NCBI GenBank assembly: GCA_021531615.1
Contig: JADYUE010000004.1
Coordinates: forward strand, 24,275-88,274
Source: Fusobacterium varium
Lineage (GTDB): Bacteria; Fusobacteriota; Fusobacteriia; Fusobacteriales; Fusobacteriaceae
Length of the DNA: 64,000 nucleotides
Reading direction: 5' to 3'
The notes under the pieces were generated by a model. It made no database searches. It was given only the letters and a program-made list of their open reading frames with translations, and was not told the origin of the DNA. Numbering within the stretch: the first letter of the stretch is position 1; each line of letters starts with the position of its first letter. The position numbers were made by a program, and so were the translations under genes. Below are positions 19,442-27,693 of the stretch, one piece after another.

Positions 19442-20009
19442 AGTAAATGCTATTGGACAAACTTGCCCTATCCCTATTATAATGACAAAAAATGCCCTTA
19501 AAGAGATTGAAGAGGGGCAAGTAGAGGTTTCTGTTGATAATAAAATTTCATTGGAAAACTTACAAAAAATGTCAAGAGAGATGGGATATGATTATACTGT
19601 TGCTGAAACAGGAGATATATTCAAAATAGTAATTAATAAGATAAAAGAAGATTTACAAGAGTTTGATGAAAAGGAAAATACAGTTGTAGTTATAGACTCT
19701 CTTTTTATGGGAAAAGGAGATCCTGAACTTGGTAAAATTCTAATGAAAGGATTTATCTATACTCTTTCTGAAATGGAAAATCTACCTAAAACTATTATTT
19801 TCTATAATGAGGGAGTTAAATTAGCTATTGAATCTTCTGAAAACTTCAATGATTTAAAAAATCTTGAGGCTTATGGAGTTGAAATTCTTTCTTGTGGTAC
19901 TTGTGCTAATTTCTATGGTGTAACTGAACAGATAAAAGTAGGAAATATCACAAATATGTATACAATAGTTGAGAGACAACTTAATGCTAAAAGGGTAATA
20001 AAACCATGA
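19434..20009 (+). CDS. yedF: YedF-type selenium metabolism protein (TusA-like plus DsrE-like)
   Basis: This is a 191-residue protein. Its N-terminal TusA-like domain has the NAIGQTCPIPIIMTKNAL motif with the sulfur/selenium-carrying Cys. Its C-terminal DsrE-like domain has the SCGTCANFYGV cysteine pair. Such fused proteins occur in sel operons and are thought to handle selenium; the biochemical step is unproven. The open frame begins 69 nt earlier, but AAAGGAG at 19418-19424 points to the ATG at 19434. It overlaps selB by 8 nt and DUF3343 by 4 nt. Confidence 0.9.
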   Translation: MIKVNAIGQTCPIPIIMTKNALKEIEEGQVEVSVDNKISLENLQKMSREMGYDYTVAETGDIFKIVINKIKEDLQEFDEKENTVVVIDSLFMGKGDPELGKILMKGFIYTLSEMENLPKTIIFYNEGVKLAIESSENFNDLKNLEAYGVEILSCGTCANFYGVTEQIKVGNITNMYTIVERQLNAKRVIKP

Positions 20010-20266
20010 TAAAAAAAGAAGAGTTTTTACTTTTAGCTGCTGACTCAACACACCTTGTTATAAAAAATGAAAAACTATTAAAGGAAGCTGGTGTTGATTG
20101 TAGAATAATCCCATTACCTTCACAAATAAAAGCAAGTTGTGGACTCTCTATAAGAGCAGATTTAAAAGATATTGAAAAAATAAAAAAAATACTATATAAT
20201 AATGAAATGGAACTTTATCTGATAAAAAAATCAGGTTTAAAAAAAGAGATAGAAAAATTATCTTAA
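20006..20266 (+). CDS. DUF3343 protein, putative Se/S carrier
   Basis: This 86-residue protein of the DUF3343 family has the hallmark IPLPSQIKASCGLSIR segment with one conserved Cys, and VDCRIIP before it. Family members sit beside yedF, selD and selenium enzyme genes in many anaerobes and are predicted to carry selenium or sulfur. The start overlaps the yedF stop (ATGA). Its stop ends only one base before the tRNA-Sec, so the protein gene and tRNA must share a transcript. Confidence 0.88.
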   Translation: MIKKEEFLLLAADSTHLVIKNEKLLKEAGVDCRIIPLPSQIKASCGLSIRADLKDIEKIKKILYNNEMELYLIKKSGLKKEIEKLS

Positions 20267-20267
20267 T

Positions 20268-20359
20268 GGAAGTGGATGGGAACTGGTGTTTTCAGCAGTC
20301 TTCAAAACTGTATGGCGATGAAAATCGTTGGTAGGTTCGATTCCTACACGCTTCCGCCA
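20268..20359 (+). tRNA. selC: tRNA-Sec (UCA anticodon)
   Basis: This 92-nt tRNA has the special selenocysteine shape: acceptor GGAAGTG pairing with CGCTTCC (7 clear pairs, the eighth being G-A), a long six-pair D stem (GGGAAC with GTTTTC), the anticodon TCA at 20302-20304 in loop CTTCAAA, a long extra arm with a CGAT/ATCG stem, and the T arm GTAGG-TTCGATT-CCTAC. The discriminator G and CCA are encoded (20356-20359). It is the last gene of the sel operon and should be released by tRNA processing. Confidence 0.95.
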
Positions 20360-20384
20360 ATAAAGAATTATAAACTTTTTTCTT

Positions 20385-20428
20385 AACCCCTCACTCTTAT
20401 TTAATTAAGATAGAGGGGTTTTATTTTT
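20385..20428 (+). terminator. Terminator of the ppx-sel operon
   Basis: AACCCCTC (20385-20392) pairs with GAGGGGTT (20413-20420), with a further CTTA/TAAG pairing inside, followed by a T-rich tract. It could also end the convergent CAP-protein gene. Confidence 0.85.
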
Positions 20429-20433
20429 ATCTT

Positions 20434-20877
20434 CTAATTAGCAAAAATTTGAACCCAGTATATTTTTCCATTATTATCAGTCGCTTTTCCTATCCCTATA
20501 AATCTATAATCTCTTTCTAAGATATTTTTACGATGTCCTTTAGATTTAAGCCATCTCTCTGTTACAAACTCAGGAGTTTTATGTCCAGAAGCTATATTTT
20601 CAGCTGCCTTAGTATAAAAAATTCCCTCTTTTTTTATCAAATTAAAGGTAACTCCAAATTTTTTACTTGTATGTGACATTTTTTTCTCTCTAGCCATATC
20701 CTTTGCCTTAACTATTGCAATTTTATTTAAACGATTATCTATTTTTAAAGGTTTCAAATTATTTTTTTCTCTTTCTACATTTACTCCCTTCAATATAATT
20801 TTTTGATACTCCTCTAAACTAAAACTTATTGCAAATGATAATATAAATATTAAGACAATAAAAGCTTTTCTTTTCAT
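20434..20877 (-). CDS. Secreted CAP-domain (SCP/YkwD-like) protein
   Basis: This 147-residue protein starts with a signal peptide (KRKAFIVLIFILSFAISFS) and continues as a single CAP domain. Typical elements are VNVEREKNNLKPL, the SHTSKKFG motif near residue 80, AENIASGHKTPE, WLKSKGHRKNILERDYRFIGIG and the final YWVQIFAN. CAP proteins are periplasmic or surface proteins of varied and mostly unknown function. It stands alone between the sel operon and the debranching-enzyme gene. Confidence 0.9.
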   Translation of the reverse strand: MKRKAFIVLIFILSFAISFSLEEYQKIILKGVNVEREKNNLKPLKIDNRLNKIAIVKAKDMAREKKMSHTSKKFGVTFNLIKKEGIFYTKAAENIASGHKTPEFVTERWLKSKGHRKNILERDYRFIGIGKATDNNGKIYWVQIFAN

Positions 20878-20951
20878 TTTTCACCTCTCTATTATTCTTT
20901 TTTCTATTATAACCTAAATATTCGTTTTTAAAGTCATTTTAGTTTATAAAA

Positions 20952-20980
20952 TTGACTTTTTTTTATAGAAATTATATAAT
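20952..20980 (+). promoter_or_regulatory. Promoter of the glycogen debranching gene
   Basis: TTGACT (20952-20957) and TATAAT (20975-20980) are 17 bp apart, 35 bp upstream of the ATG at 21016. Confidence 0.8.
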
Positions 20981-21015
20981 ATTTTCAAGATAAATAAATT
21001 GGAGAAGGAGATTAT

Positions 21016-22983
21016 ATGTATAATTGGGAAGCAGGTGTTCCTAAGTTAGGGGCTACAGTTGAGAGTAACGGAATTAATTTTGCAATATTTGCTAAAAATA
21101 AAAAAAAGGTGGTTTTAAATATTTATAAGTCTGGTTCAGATTTACTTCCCAAAGAAAAAATAGTTTTAGACCCATCGATTAATAAAACAGGAGATATTTG
21201 GCATGTCTTTTTACAAAACGGATCTGAAGGCACTTTATATACTTGGAAAATTGATGATTACCCTGAAATTTTAGATCCTTATGCACTTTCTTATACTAAC
21301 AACAAAAACTATTCTAACAGAAAAAGTATAGCTATTAAACTTTCACATGAAAAAGAAAAGCATTTAGAAATTCCTATGCAAGATACAATTATTTATGAAG
21401 CTCACATTAAACTATTTACTCAAAATTTTAACTCAATGGTTGAATTTCCTGGAACATACTCTGGATTTTTAGAAAAAATTCCTTATTTAAAAGATTTAGG
21501 AGTTACAGCTGTTGAATTTTTACCTGTATATGAATGGGATGATTTTACTGGAAATATAGGTGTTAATAATGGAGCTAAATTAAAAAATATTTGGGGATAT
21601 AACCCTATTGGTTTTTTTGTTTTAACTAAAAAGTTTTCTAAAAATCAAAAACTTGATTCACATAGTGAGATTGTAGAATTTAAAGAGTTAATAAAAGAAC
21701 TGCATAAAAATGGGATAGAAGTAATTTTAGATGTTGTTTACAACCATACTGCTGAAGGTGGTAAAGGTGGTAAATTCTATAATTTTAAGGCTATGGATTT
21801 GAATACTTTTTATATGTTAGAAAATAGCAATGTACAATTTATGAATTATTCTGGTTGTGGAAATACTATAAATACAAATAATAAAGTTGTTAAAGATATG
21901 ATAGTATCTTCTTTAAGATACTGGTATTTAGAAATGGGAGTAGATGGTTTTAGATTTGATTTGGCATCTATTCTAGGTAGAAATGAAGAGGGACATTGGC
22001 TTGGAGAAAACTCTCTATTAAATGAATTAGTACAAGATCCTATTTTATCTCATTGTAAATTAATTTCTGAAAGTTGGGACTTAGGTGGATACTATGTTGG
22101 AGATATGCCAGCTGGTTGGAGTGAATGGAATGGTAAATATAGAGATGTTGTAAGAAAGTTTATTAAAGGGGAATTTGGTCAAGTTACTGAACTTTTAAAA
22201 AGAATTTTTGGAAGTCCAGATATATTTAAAAGAAATGATAGAACCCCTTATAGCAATATAAACTTTATAACTTGTCATGATGGTTTTACTATGTGGGATC
22301 TTGTTAGCTATAACAATAAACATAATTTAAACAATGGTGAAAATAATCAAGATGGAGAAAACCACAATAACTCATACAATAATGGTGCTGAAGGTGAAAC
22401 TGAAGATAAAAATATTAATGCTATTAGAAAACAACAATTAAAAAATATGTTGCTAATTCTCTTTATCTCTCAAGGTGTTCCTATGATCTTAATGGGAGAT
22501 GAAATGGGTAGAACACAACTTGGAAATAATAATGCTTATTGCCAAAATAATCGTTCTACTTGGGTAGATTGGGAAAGAGGAAAAGAGTTTAACGATATTA
22601 CAGAATTTACTAAAAATATGATAAAATTCAGAAAAAAATATAACATATTTAGAAATAGAGATTATCTTGAGTTAGAAGATAATAAAAATAAAGGAGTAGG
22701 AATTCATGGAGTAAAACTTAATTGTCCTGACTTTTCTTACTATTCTTTAAGTATTGCCTTTTCTTTATATGATTCAAATAGTAATACTACATTCTATATT
22801 ATTTTAAACTCTTATCATGGGGAATTAAACTTTGAATTACCTAAGTTAGATGGTAAAAAATGGCATCTTTTCGTTGATACCTCTAAAGATGATAGTGAAA
22901 ATTTCTTAGAAGATGGAAAATTAATTTCAGATGCTTTTTATAAAGCAGCTCCTAAATCTTCAGTAATTTTAATAAGTAAATAA
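21016..22983 (+). CDS. glgX: Glycogen debranching enzyme/isoamylase-type GH13
   Basis: This 655-residue cytoplasmic enzyme should cleave alpha-1,6 branches of glycogen-like glucans. It has the N-terminal CBM48-like domain (GATVESNGINFAIFA) and GH13 catalytic regions: VILDVVYNHTAEGG (region I), DGFRFDLASILGR with nucleophile Asp315, SESWDLGGYYVGDMPAGWSEWNG with acid Glu352, and FITCHDGFTMWDLVSYNNKHN (region IV). The W-x-EWN-x-YRD stretch is typical of GlgX/TreX enzymes. GGAGAAGGAG Shine-Dalgarno. It is monocistronic and no other glycogen gene is in the window. Confidence 0.9.
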   Translation: MYNWEAGVPKLGATVESNGINFAIFAKNKKKVVLNIYKSGSDLLPKEKIVLDPSINKTGDIWHVFLQNGSEGTLYTWKIDDYPEILDPYALSYTNNKNYSNRKSIAIKLSHEKEKHLEIPMQDTIIYEAHIKLFTQNFNSMVEFPGTYSGFLEKIPYLKDLGVTAVEFLPVYEWDDFTGNIGVNNGAKLKNIWGYNPIGFFVLTKKFSKNQKLDSHSEIVEFKELIKELHKNGIEVILDVVYNHTAEGGKGGKFYNFKAMDLNTFYMLENSNVQFMNYSGCGNTINTNNKVVKDMIVSSLRYWYLEMGVDGFRFDLASILGRNEEGHWLGENSLLNELVQDPILSHCKLISESWDLGGYYVGDMPAGWSEWNGKYRDVVRKFIKGEFGQVTELLKRIFGSPDIFKRNDRTPYSNINFITCHDGFTMWDLVSYNNKHNLNNGENNQDGENHNNSYNNGAEGETEDKNINAIRKQQLKNMLLILFISQGVPMILMGDEMGRTQLGNNNAYCQNNRSTWVDWERGKEFNDITEFTKNMIKFRKKYNIFRNRDYLELEDNKNKGVGIHGVKLNCPDFSYYSLSIAFSLYDSNSNTTFYIILNSYHGELNFELPKLDGKKWHLFVDTSKDDSENFLEDGKLISDAFYKAAPKSSVILISK

Positions 22984-22986
22984 TTT

Positions 22987-23028
22987 AAAAGAGACTATTC
23001 TAAATAATTTAGTTTAGTCTCTTTTTTA
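22987..23028. terminator. Bidirectional terminator between glgX and the polyglutamate operon
   Basis: AAAAGAGACTA (22987-22997) pairs with TAGTCTCTTTT (23015-23025), with a T-run on each strand. Confidence 0.88.
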
Positions 23029-23033
23029 TAAAA

Positions 23034-24092
23034 TTATTTTTTTATATGAGGACTAAATCCCTTATATGCAATAAAAATTAAAAATAATATAACAATTGCC
23101 CAATTCCATATTTCATAATTACTTTTAAAATATATATTTGACTCTCCTATATTTTCAAATTTATCTGGATCAAATTGCATTTTATAATAAGAAGTTATAC
23201 TTTTTAAATTTAAAAGATAGTATACTGGTATATCTTTCTTTAAAAACAATCCTACTAATCCATTTTTCATATTAGTATTTTTATCTAACAAGATCTTTTC
23301 ATTTGTTATAATATCCACACTTCCACCAAGAGATAGGAGATTTCCACCAATATTAATAAATGCTTTTATCTTATTTTCTCCTTTTTCTTTGTAATAATTA
23401 TATCTTTTATCTAAATTTTTTTTCAACTCCTCTTCATAAATAAAATCTAAACCATATAAATTATTCCTATATTTTAAGTTTTCAATTATATCATCATCAA
23501 ATTCTCTACCAATATCTCCAACTCCACCTAATGACCAAGCTTGAGTTTTATTCACTATAATATTTTTTGAATAGAGATAATTTTCCATATCTAAATAATT
23601 AAACTCTTCAATATTTCCTCCGTAAGTAGAAGCTCCAATAGAGGTTATAATCACTGTTTTTAATTCTAATGTATCAGCTGCACTAATAAAAGCTAAATTT
23701 AAAGCTGGAAATGAACTTGATAAATTAGCTGCTATTACATCTCCTTTTTTCAAACCATTTTCTTTAAATAATTTTACTAAAAGAGCTGCAAAATCTGGAT
23801 CACAACTTGTTCTCTTACTTTCTAAACTTCCTAAAGTAGTTGTTAAACTACTCCATTCTAAGCCTATCAATCCTGTTTCATTTTTATCTAACTCTTTGTC
23901 AATAGGGATATTTCTACGAAGACGTTCGGCTTTTATCTCCTCTGACATATATTTCATCTTTTTAGCAGCACTTACCATCTCATTATAATACTCTGTTTTT
24001 ATTTTTATCCCTTTAGGTTTTAAATTGTATTGAATAAAAATAAATAAAACAGCTAAAATTAATAGAATAATAGTATCTTTCTTCTTATTCAT
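23034..24092 (-). CDS. pgsW: Poly-gamma-glutamate system protein (PgsW type)
   Basis: This 352-residue protein has an N-terminal membrane anchor (residues 8-24) and a C-terminal transmembrane helix (IWNWAIVILFLIFIAYKG), leaving about 290 residues outside. It resembles the poly-gamma-glutamate system proteins that accompany PgsB and PgsC in operons lacking PgsA (SLTTTLGSLESKRTSCDPDFAALLV, AANLSSSFPALN, IGASTYGGN). The exact role is not settled; it may help export the polymer. Its start overlaps the pgsC stop by 4 nt and it is the last gene of the operon. Confidence 0.78.
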   Translation of the reverse strand: MNKKKDTIILLILAVLFIFIQYNLKPKGIKIKTEYYNEMVSAAKKMKYMSEEIKAERLRRNIPIDKELDKNETGLIGLEWSSLTTTLGSLESKRTSCDPDFAALLVKLFKENGLKKGDVIAANLSSSFPALNLAFISAADTLELKTVIITSIGASTYGGNIEEFNYLDMENYLYSKNIIVNKTQAWSLGGVGDIGREFDDDIIENLKYRNNLYGLDFIYEEELKKNLDKRYNYYKEKGENKIKAFINIGGNLLSLGGSVDIITNEKILLDKNTNMKNGLVGLFLKKDIPVYYLLNLKSITSYYKMQFDPDKFENIGESNIYFKSNYEIWNWAIVILFLIFIAYKGFSPHIKK

Positions 24093-24547
24093 GATAAACC
24101 ACCTGTGCTATAAAAAAGTTCTATGATAGATTTTATAAAAATAGAAAGAATCAAAAGAGAAGAGATAGTTCTTATCATTCCATGTCTATCTATCTCTTGG
24201 GCAATAATTCCTGGAATTATAACACCTATAATACTTCCTCCTAGGATAAAAAGCTCATATTCATTTACAATATAAATATTAAAATATTTTAAAACTACCC
24301 TTATAATAAAACTTATCATTATATATAGAGCAAATTTTCTTCTTCCATAGACTATAGCATGGTTTGAAATAAATTTAACAATTAAAAATGTCAAAATACC
24401 TGCTAAAATAGTTATGACTACCCTTTGAGGATTATCTAAATAAAATGCTATATAAGCTGGTACAATCAATCCTCCTGGAGAAATTTCAGTTATTTCATAA
24501 AAGATTATGCTTAAAATTATCCCTAGTATTATCACTTCATTAACCAT
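24089..24547 (-). CDS. pgsC: Poly-gamma-glutamate biosynthesis membrane protein PgsC/CapC
   Basis: This 152-residue very hydrophobic protein has about five transmembrane helices and the CapC pattern: GIILSIIFYEITEISPGGLIVPAYIAF at the N-terminus, and YELFILGGSIIGVIIPGIIAQEIDRHG, with a conserved EIDRxG after the fourth helix. PgsC partners the ligase PgsB in the membrane synthase that makes gamma-linked polyglutamate. The gene overlaps pgsB by 8 nt and pgsW by 4 nt, indicating coupled translation. Confidence 0.9.
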   Translation of the reverse strand: MVNEVIILGIILSIIFYEITEISPGGLIVPAYIAFYLDNPQRVVITILAGILTFLIVKFISNHAIVYGRRKFALYIMISFIIRVVLKYFNIYIVNEYELFILGGSIIGVIIPGIIAQEIDRHGMIRTISSLLILSIFIKSIIELFYSTGGLS

Positions 24548-25700
24548 CTACAACCTCTCCCATCTCTTCAAAATAATCTACTATTTTTTTCCCATTTCCA
24601 CAGATGTTTCCTACAGCTAAAATCAATATATCTTTTTCAATACTATCAAAATCACTTGCATTTCCAACTATTTCTATTTTTTCTTTAGCTATTTTCTCTT
24701 TAAGTAAATACTTTTTGAAAAGTTCCCTATTCTCTCCAGAAATTAGTATTTTATCAAATTTTTTATCAATCTTTTTTACAAAACTTATATATTGTTCCCA
24801 TCTACTCACTCTATCTCCACGATTATTTACTAAGAGATATCTTTTATTATTCCAATAATCCTTTTTTGAAAGTCTATCTATTATTATCTCTGTAGAATTA
24901 GGATCATTGGCTGCCATTGCATTGATAAAATAAATCTTATTTTCTCTATTTTTATAAAGTAAAACTTTTAATACTCCTGGATCTCTATGGTAGTTTTTCA
25001 TGCCTTCTAAAGCTTTTTTTTCATCTATTCCTATATATTTACACACCTCTAAAGCTAAAGCAACATTACTTGGAAAATCTATCTCCCAATACTCCTCTTT
25101 TTCCTCTCTATTAATAAAAACTTTTGAATTTTTTTTAATAGCTTCTCTCTTAAAAAAATCAAAATACTTTTCATCACTTGTAAAGATTGCACCATTAGTT
25201 GGAATAGTATTAGCTAAAGAACTAGCTATCTCATCTAAACTCTTTCCCATCTCATCTAAATGATCCTCTCTAACATTGGTAATAATATTAATATCTGCAT
25301 GAAGTATTTTATTTTCACATATATATTGATACTCAGGTTTTACAGCCATACACTCTGTTATCAATACCTCTGCTCCCTCTCTATACGCCCAATTTATAGT
25401 TTTTATCTGTTCTTTGATATTTGCCTTTCCCTTTCTATTTATCTCTCTTTCAACATTAAAAGTGTCTATTATTCTAGGAGAAGTCCCTGTTATTTTAGTA
25501 AAAACTTTATACCCTCCAGCTCTTACACCTGCATCTATTAAACGGGAAACAGTTGATTTACCTCTAATTCCATTTACATGAATTAAGTATTTAAATGTTT
25601 CTCTTTGACACTCTGATCTTCTCTTTTCAAAAAATAGATAAAATATACAAAATAGACATAGTATAATAATTATTATTTCCATAGGCTTACTCCATTTCAA
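24540..25700 (-). CDS. pgsB: Poly-gamma-glutamate synthase PgsB/CapB
   Basis: This 386-residue ligase belongs to the Mur-ligase-like amide ligases and extends gamma-linked glutamate chains using ATP. It has an N-terminal membrane helix (residues 8-24), the P-loop HVNGIRGKSTVSR at residues 41-54, the ITGTSPRIID segment typical of CapB, TECMAVKPEYQ near residue 115 and the NVREDHLDEMG motif near residue 140. AMAANDPNSTEII is near residue 262. It starts inside the upstream hydrolase gene (14-nt overlap) and precedes pgsC. Confidence 0.92.
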   Translation of the reverse strand: MKWSKPMEIIIIILCLFCIFYLFFEKRRSECQRETFKYLIHVNGIRGKSTVSRLIDAGVRAGGYKVFTKITGTSPRIIDTFNVEREINRKGKANIKEQIKTINWAYREGAEVLITECMAVKPEYQYICENKILHADINIITNVREDHLDEMGKSLDEIASSLANTIPTNGAIFTSDEKYFDFFKREAIKKNSKVFINREEKEEYWEIDFPSNVALALEVCKYIGIDEKKALEGMKNYHRDPGVLKVLLYKNRENKIYFINAMAANDPNSTEIIIDRLSKKDYWNNKRYLLVNNRGDRVSRWEQYISFVKKIDKKFDKILISGENRELFKKYLLKEKIAKEKIEIVGNASDFDSIEKDILILAVGNICGNGKKIVDYFEEMGEVVDG

Positions 25701-26361
25701 AATATTTCAATGTTTTGTTAAAAACAGATTTACACTTTTCCTTTCTTTTTATTATATCATCTTCTTTAGAAACTTCTATTGTTATTACAGGAATATTTAA
25801 TCTTTTAGATATCTCTCTATTTAAGCTTCCTTTTGGTGCATCTGTCAATGGGACAAACCCAATATCTATCAATTCAAAAATAAGCTCACTATATTTTTCG
25901 CTACTCTCTTCTTGAAATATTATCGTATTTCCAATATAAAATCTTGGATCTTTACTCTCATCATAATTATAATAGGATTCATGAAAGTCTAAAATTATAT
26001 TTGGTTTATATCTTTCTATCACACTTATTATTTCATAAGTGATTTTAGAAGTTTTTTCATCTTTTGGATAAAAAAAAGCTCTGTTCAAATCTTCCATGTA
26101 ATATTCTGTTCTATTGCCATTTTTTACAGCTTCTCTATTAGCTCTAGGGAGCAAAACTAAACTTCCATTTGATAATCTTATATCATTTAACTCATCTGTT
26201 AGTTCAATACCAGAGATTTCATCTCCATGTATCCCTCCTACAACCATTATAGTAGGTTTTCCCTCTCCTAACAAATAATATTCAATCTCTGAAAGTTCAA
26301 TTTTTTTAGAAGCAAAGCAATTTATAGAAATACACATCAATAAGAACAAAGCTTTTTTCAT
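25687..26361 (-). CDS. Exported AstE/aspartoacylase-type zinc hydrolase, short form
   Basis: This 224-residue protein has a signal peptide (KKALFLLMCISINCFAS) and a zinc-carboxypeptidase-like fold of the succinylglutamate desuccinylase/aspartoacylase family: VVGGIHGDEISG with His and Glu zinc ligands, LLPRANREA, and ILDFHES with the third ligand. Given its neighbours it may trim or hydrolyse polyglutamate in the periplasm; this is an inference. The frame begins at an ATG at 26373, but ATGGAGAAAATTATG shows that GGAG serves the ATG at 26361. Confidence 0.8.
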   Translation of the reverse strand: MKKALFLLMCISINCFASKKIELSEIEYYLLGEGKPTIMVVGGIHGDEISGIELTDELNDIRLSNGSLVLLPRANREAVKNGNRTEYYMEDLNRAFFYPKDEKTSKITYEIISVIERYKPNIILDFHESYYNYDESKDPRFYIGNTIIFQEESSEKYSELIFELIDIGFVPLTDAPKGSLNREISKRLNIPVITIEVSKEDDIIKRKEKCKSVFNKTLKYFEME

Positions 26362-26387
26362 AATTTTCTCCATAAGAAAAATTTTTA

Positions 26388-27515
26388 TTATTTAACTTCT
26401 TTTAAATAGAATCCAATTCCATTTTCTAATAAGTCAGCATAGCTAGGAATTCCTTCCATAACAATCTCTTTTTCAGGTTCGTTTTCCCCCATTACTAGAA
26501 CAAGTTGAGAAATTCCAGTTAAATGTCTTCCAACTCTCTCTTCTAATGGATGTCCATTTTCATCATATGGGACAAATAATCTTCCTAGTTTTTGAGCTTC
26601 AACATATCTTGGGTCTTTTCCTGTCAATACTAAAGCCTCATCTGTTCTTCCACGAAGTCTTCCTTGAGCAGCATTAGCAGATTCCATAAGTACTGCATAA
26701 GTATTTGTATAATCTCCAAGCTCTCTATGAGTAAGTCCTCTTAATGATACTGGTGATGGCTCTAATCCTATTTGAATATCTTCAAATTCCATATTCATAA
26801 CTACTTGAGAAGCAATAGGCATAGCTCTCTCATGTGATACAATAGCATTAATTACTGGATATTCCGGTGAAGCTTCATGAAGGTCAATTGTCATATTAAT
26901 ATCATTTTTTCTTATCATTTCAGTAATAGCATAAGCCATTTTTTCTGTATAAGTTCCATCTGGTCTTCCTGGATATGCTCTATTTATATTTCTTGTTTCA
27001 TTTCCAGAAAGTTGTTGTCCTGAAGCAGCATGGATATATACATCTGGATCTGGCCATTGATCTAGTGGGTTAGTAGCTCTCGATCCATATCTAAACCATC
27101 TTTCTCCAAAAGGAGTCTTTATCGTAAATCTTTGTGGTGATCCTTCTTGTGGGTCATTATGAGTCAATCCACTTCCATTAGTTCTTGGAAGTACATATAC
27201 AGTTCCTTTATCAACCTTTAGATTTTCCACCATAAGAATAGCAGACATATATCCAGAAGGTTCATTTCCATGAGTTCCTCCTAAAACTAAAACACTTCCT
27301 CCAGGTTCCTTTCCTTGAAATACATAAACTTCACTATCTCCCCTAGTTCCTTTTAAATCTGGAAGATAATCACTTAACCTTTGAATTGAAGTTACTCCCT
27401 CACCTTTTACAATAGGTTCAGGTTCTCTCATTTTTAAAAATTCCTTTCCTGCTACAAATGATATAGCTAGAGAAAGAAAAATCATTGCAATTCCTGTTTT
27501 TTTATTTCCTTTCAT
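26388..27515 (-). CDS. Exported AstE/aspartoacylase-type zinc hydrolase, long form
   Basis: This 375-residue protein is held by or released from an N-terminal hydrophobic segment (TGIAMIFLSLAISFVAG). Catalytic-type motifs are LVLGGTHGNEPSG (zinc His and Glu, near residue 80), VLPRTNGSG, NINRAYPGRPDG and MTIDLHEASPEYP (third ligand, near residue 212). It is clearly the same superfamily as its neighbour but longer, with an extra C-terminal region. In this operon a role in cutting or processing gamma-glutamyl polymer or peptides is plausible. The Shine-Dalgarno GGGGGAAAG sits between the small upstream ORF and its ATG. Confidence 0.82.
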   Translation of the reverse strand: MKGNKKTGIAMIFLSLAISFVAGKEFLKMREPEPIVKGEGVTSIQRLSDYLPDLKGTRGDSEVYVFQGKEPGGSVLVLGGTHGNEPSGYMSAILMVENLKVDKGTVYVLPRTNGSGLTHNDPQEGSPQRFTIKTPFGERWFRYGSRATNPLDQWPDPDVYIHAASGQQLSGNETRNINRAYPGRPDGTYTEKMAYAITEMIRKNDINMTIDLHEASPEYPVINAIVSHERAMPIASQVVMNMEFEDIQIGLEPSPVSLRGLTHRELGDYTNTYAVLMESANAAQGRLRGRTDEALVLTGKDPRYVEAQKLGRLFVPYDENGHPLEERVGRHLTGISQLVLVMGENEPEKEIVMEGIPSYADLLENGIGFYLKEVK

Positions 27516-27527
27516 TTTCTTTCCCCC

Positions 27528-27677
27528 TTATTTTATCATTAATATTCTCAATAACAAAGGAATAATTACCAACGCTGCATTCAATTGTTTCATTAAATCT
27601 TTTTCTTCTAAAAGATTTAAAACAACCATTATTAACACATATAATACTAAAGCTAAATATATATACATCATCATCAT
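27528..27677 (-). CDS. 49-residue small membrane protein (possible PgsE/CapE-like)
   Basis: Reading from the first of four ATG codons in a row at 27677 gives a 49-residue hydrophobic protein: a first helix (IYLALVLYVLIMVVLNLL), a charged turn (EEKDLMKQ), a second helix (NAALVIIPLLLRILMIK) and TAA at 27530-27528. GAGGTGA lies 6 nt before the ATG. It fits exactly between the permease (16-nt gap) and the long hydrolase. Bacillus polyglutamate operons contain a similarly tiny membrane protein, CapE/PgsE, needed for synthesis; equivalence here is only suggested by size and place. Alternatively it is a small subunit of the adjacent permease. A 61-codon frame over the same bases is polar and less likely. 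Confidence 0.7.
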   Translation of the reverse strand: MMMMYIYLALVLYVLIMVVLNLLEEKDLMKQLNAALVIIPLLLRILMIK

Positions 27678-27693
27678 CTTTTATCACCTCATT

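Noticed and set aside
27502..27687. 61-residue ORF on the minus strand
   Set aside because: Its composition is not protein-like for this operon, it overlaps the next gene, and the 49-residue frame has the better ribosome-binding site and two membrane helices.
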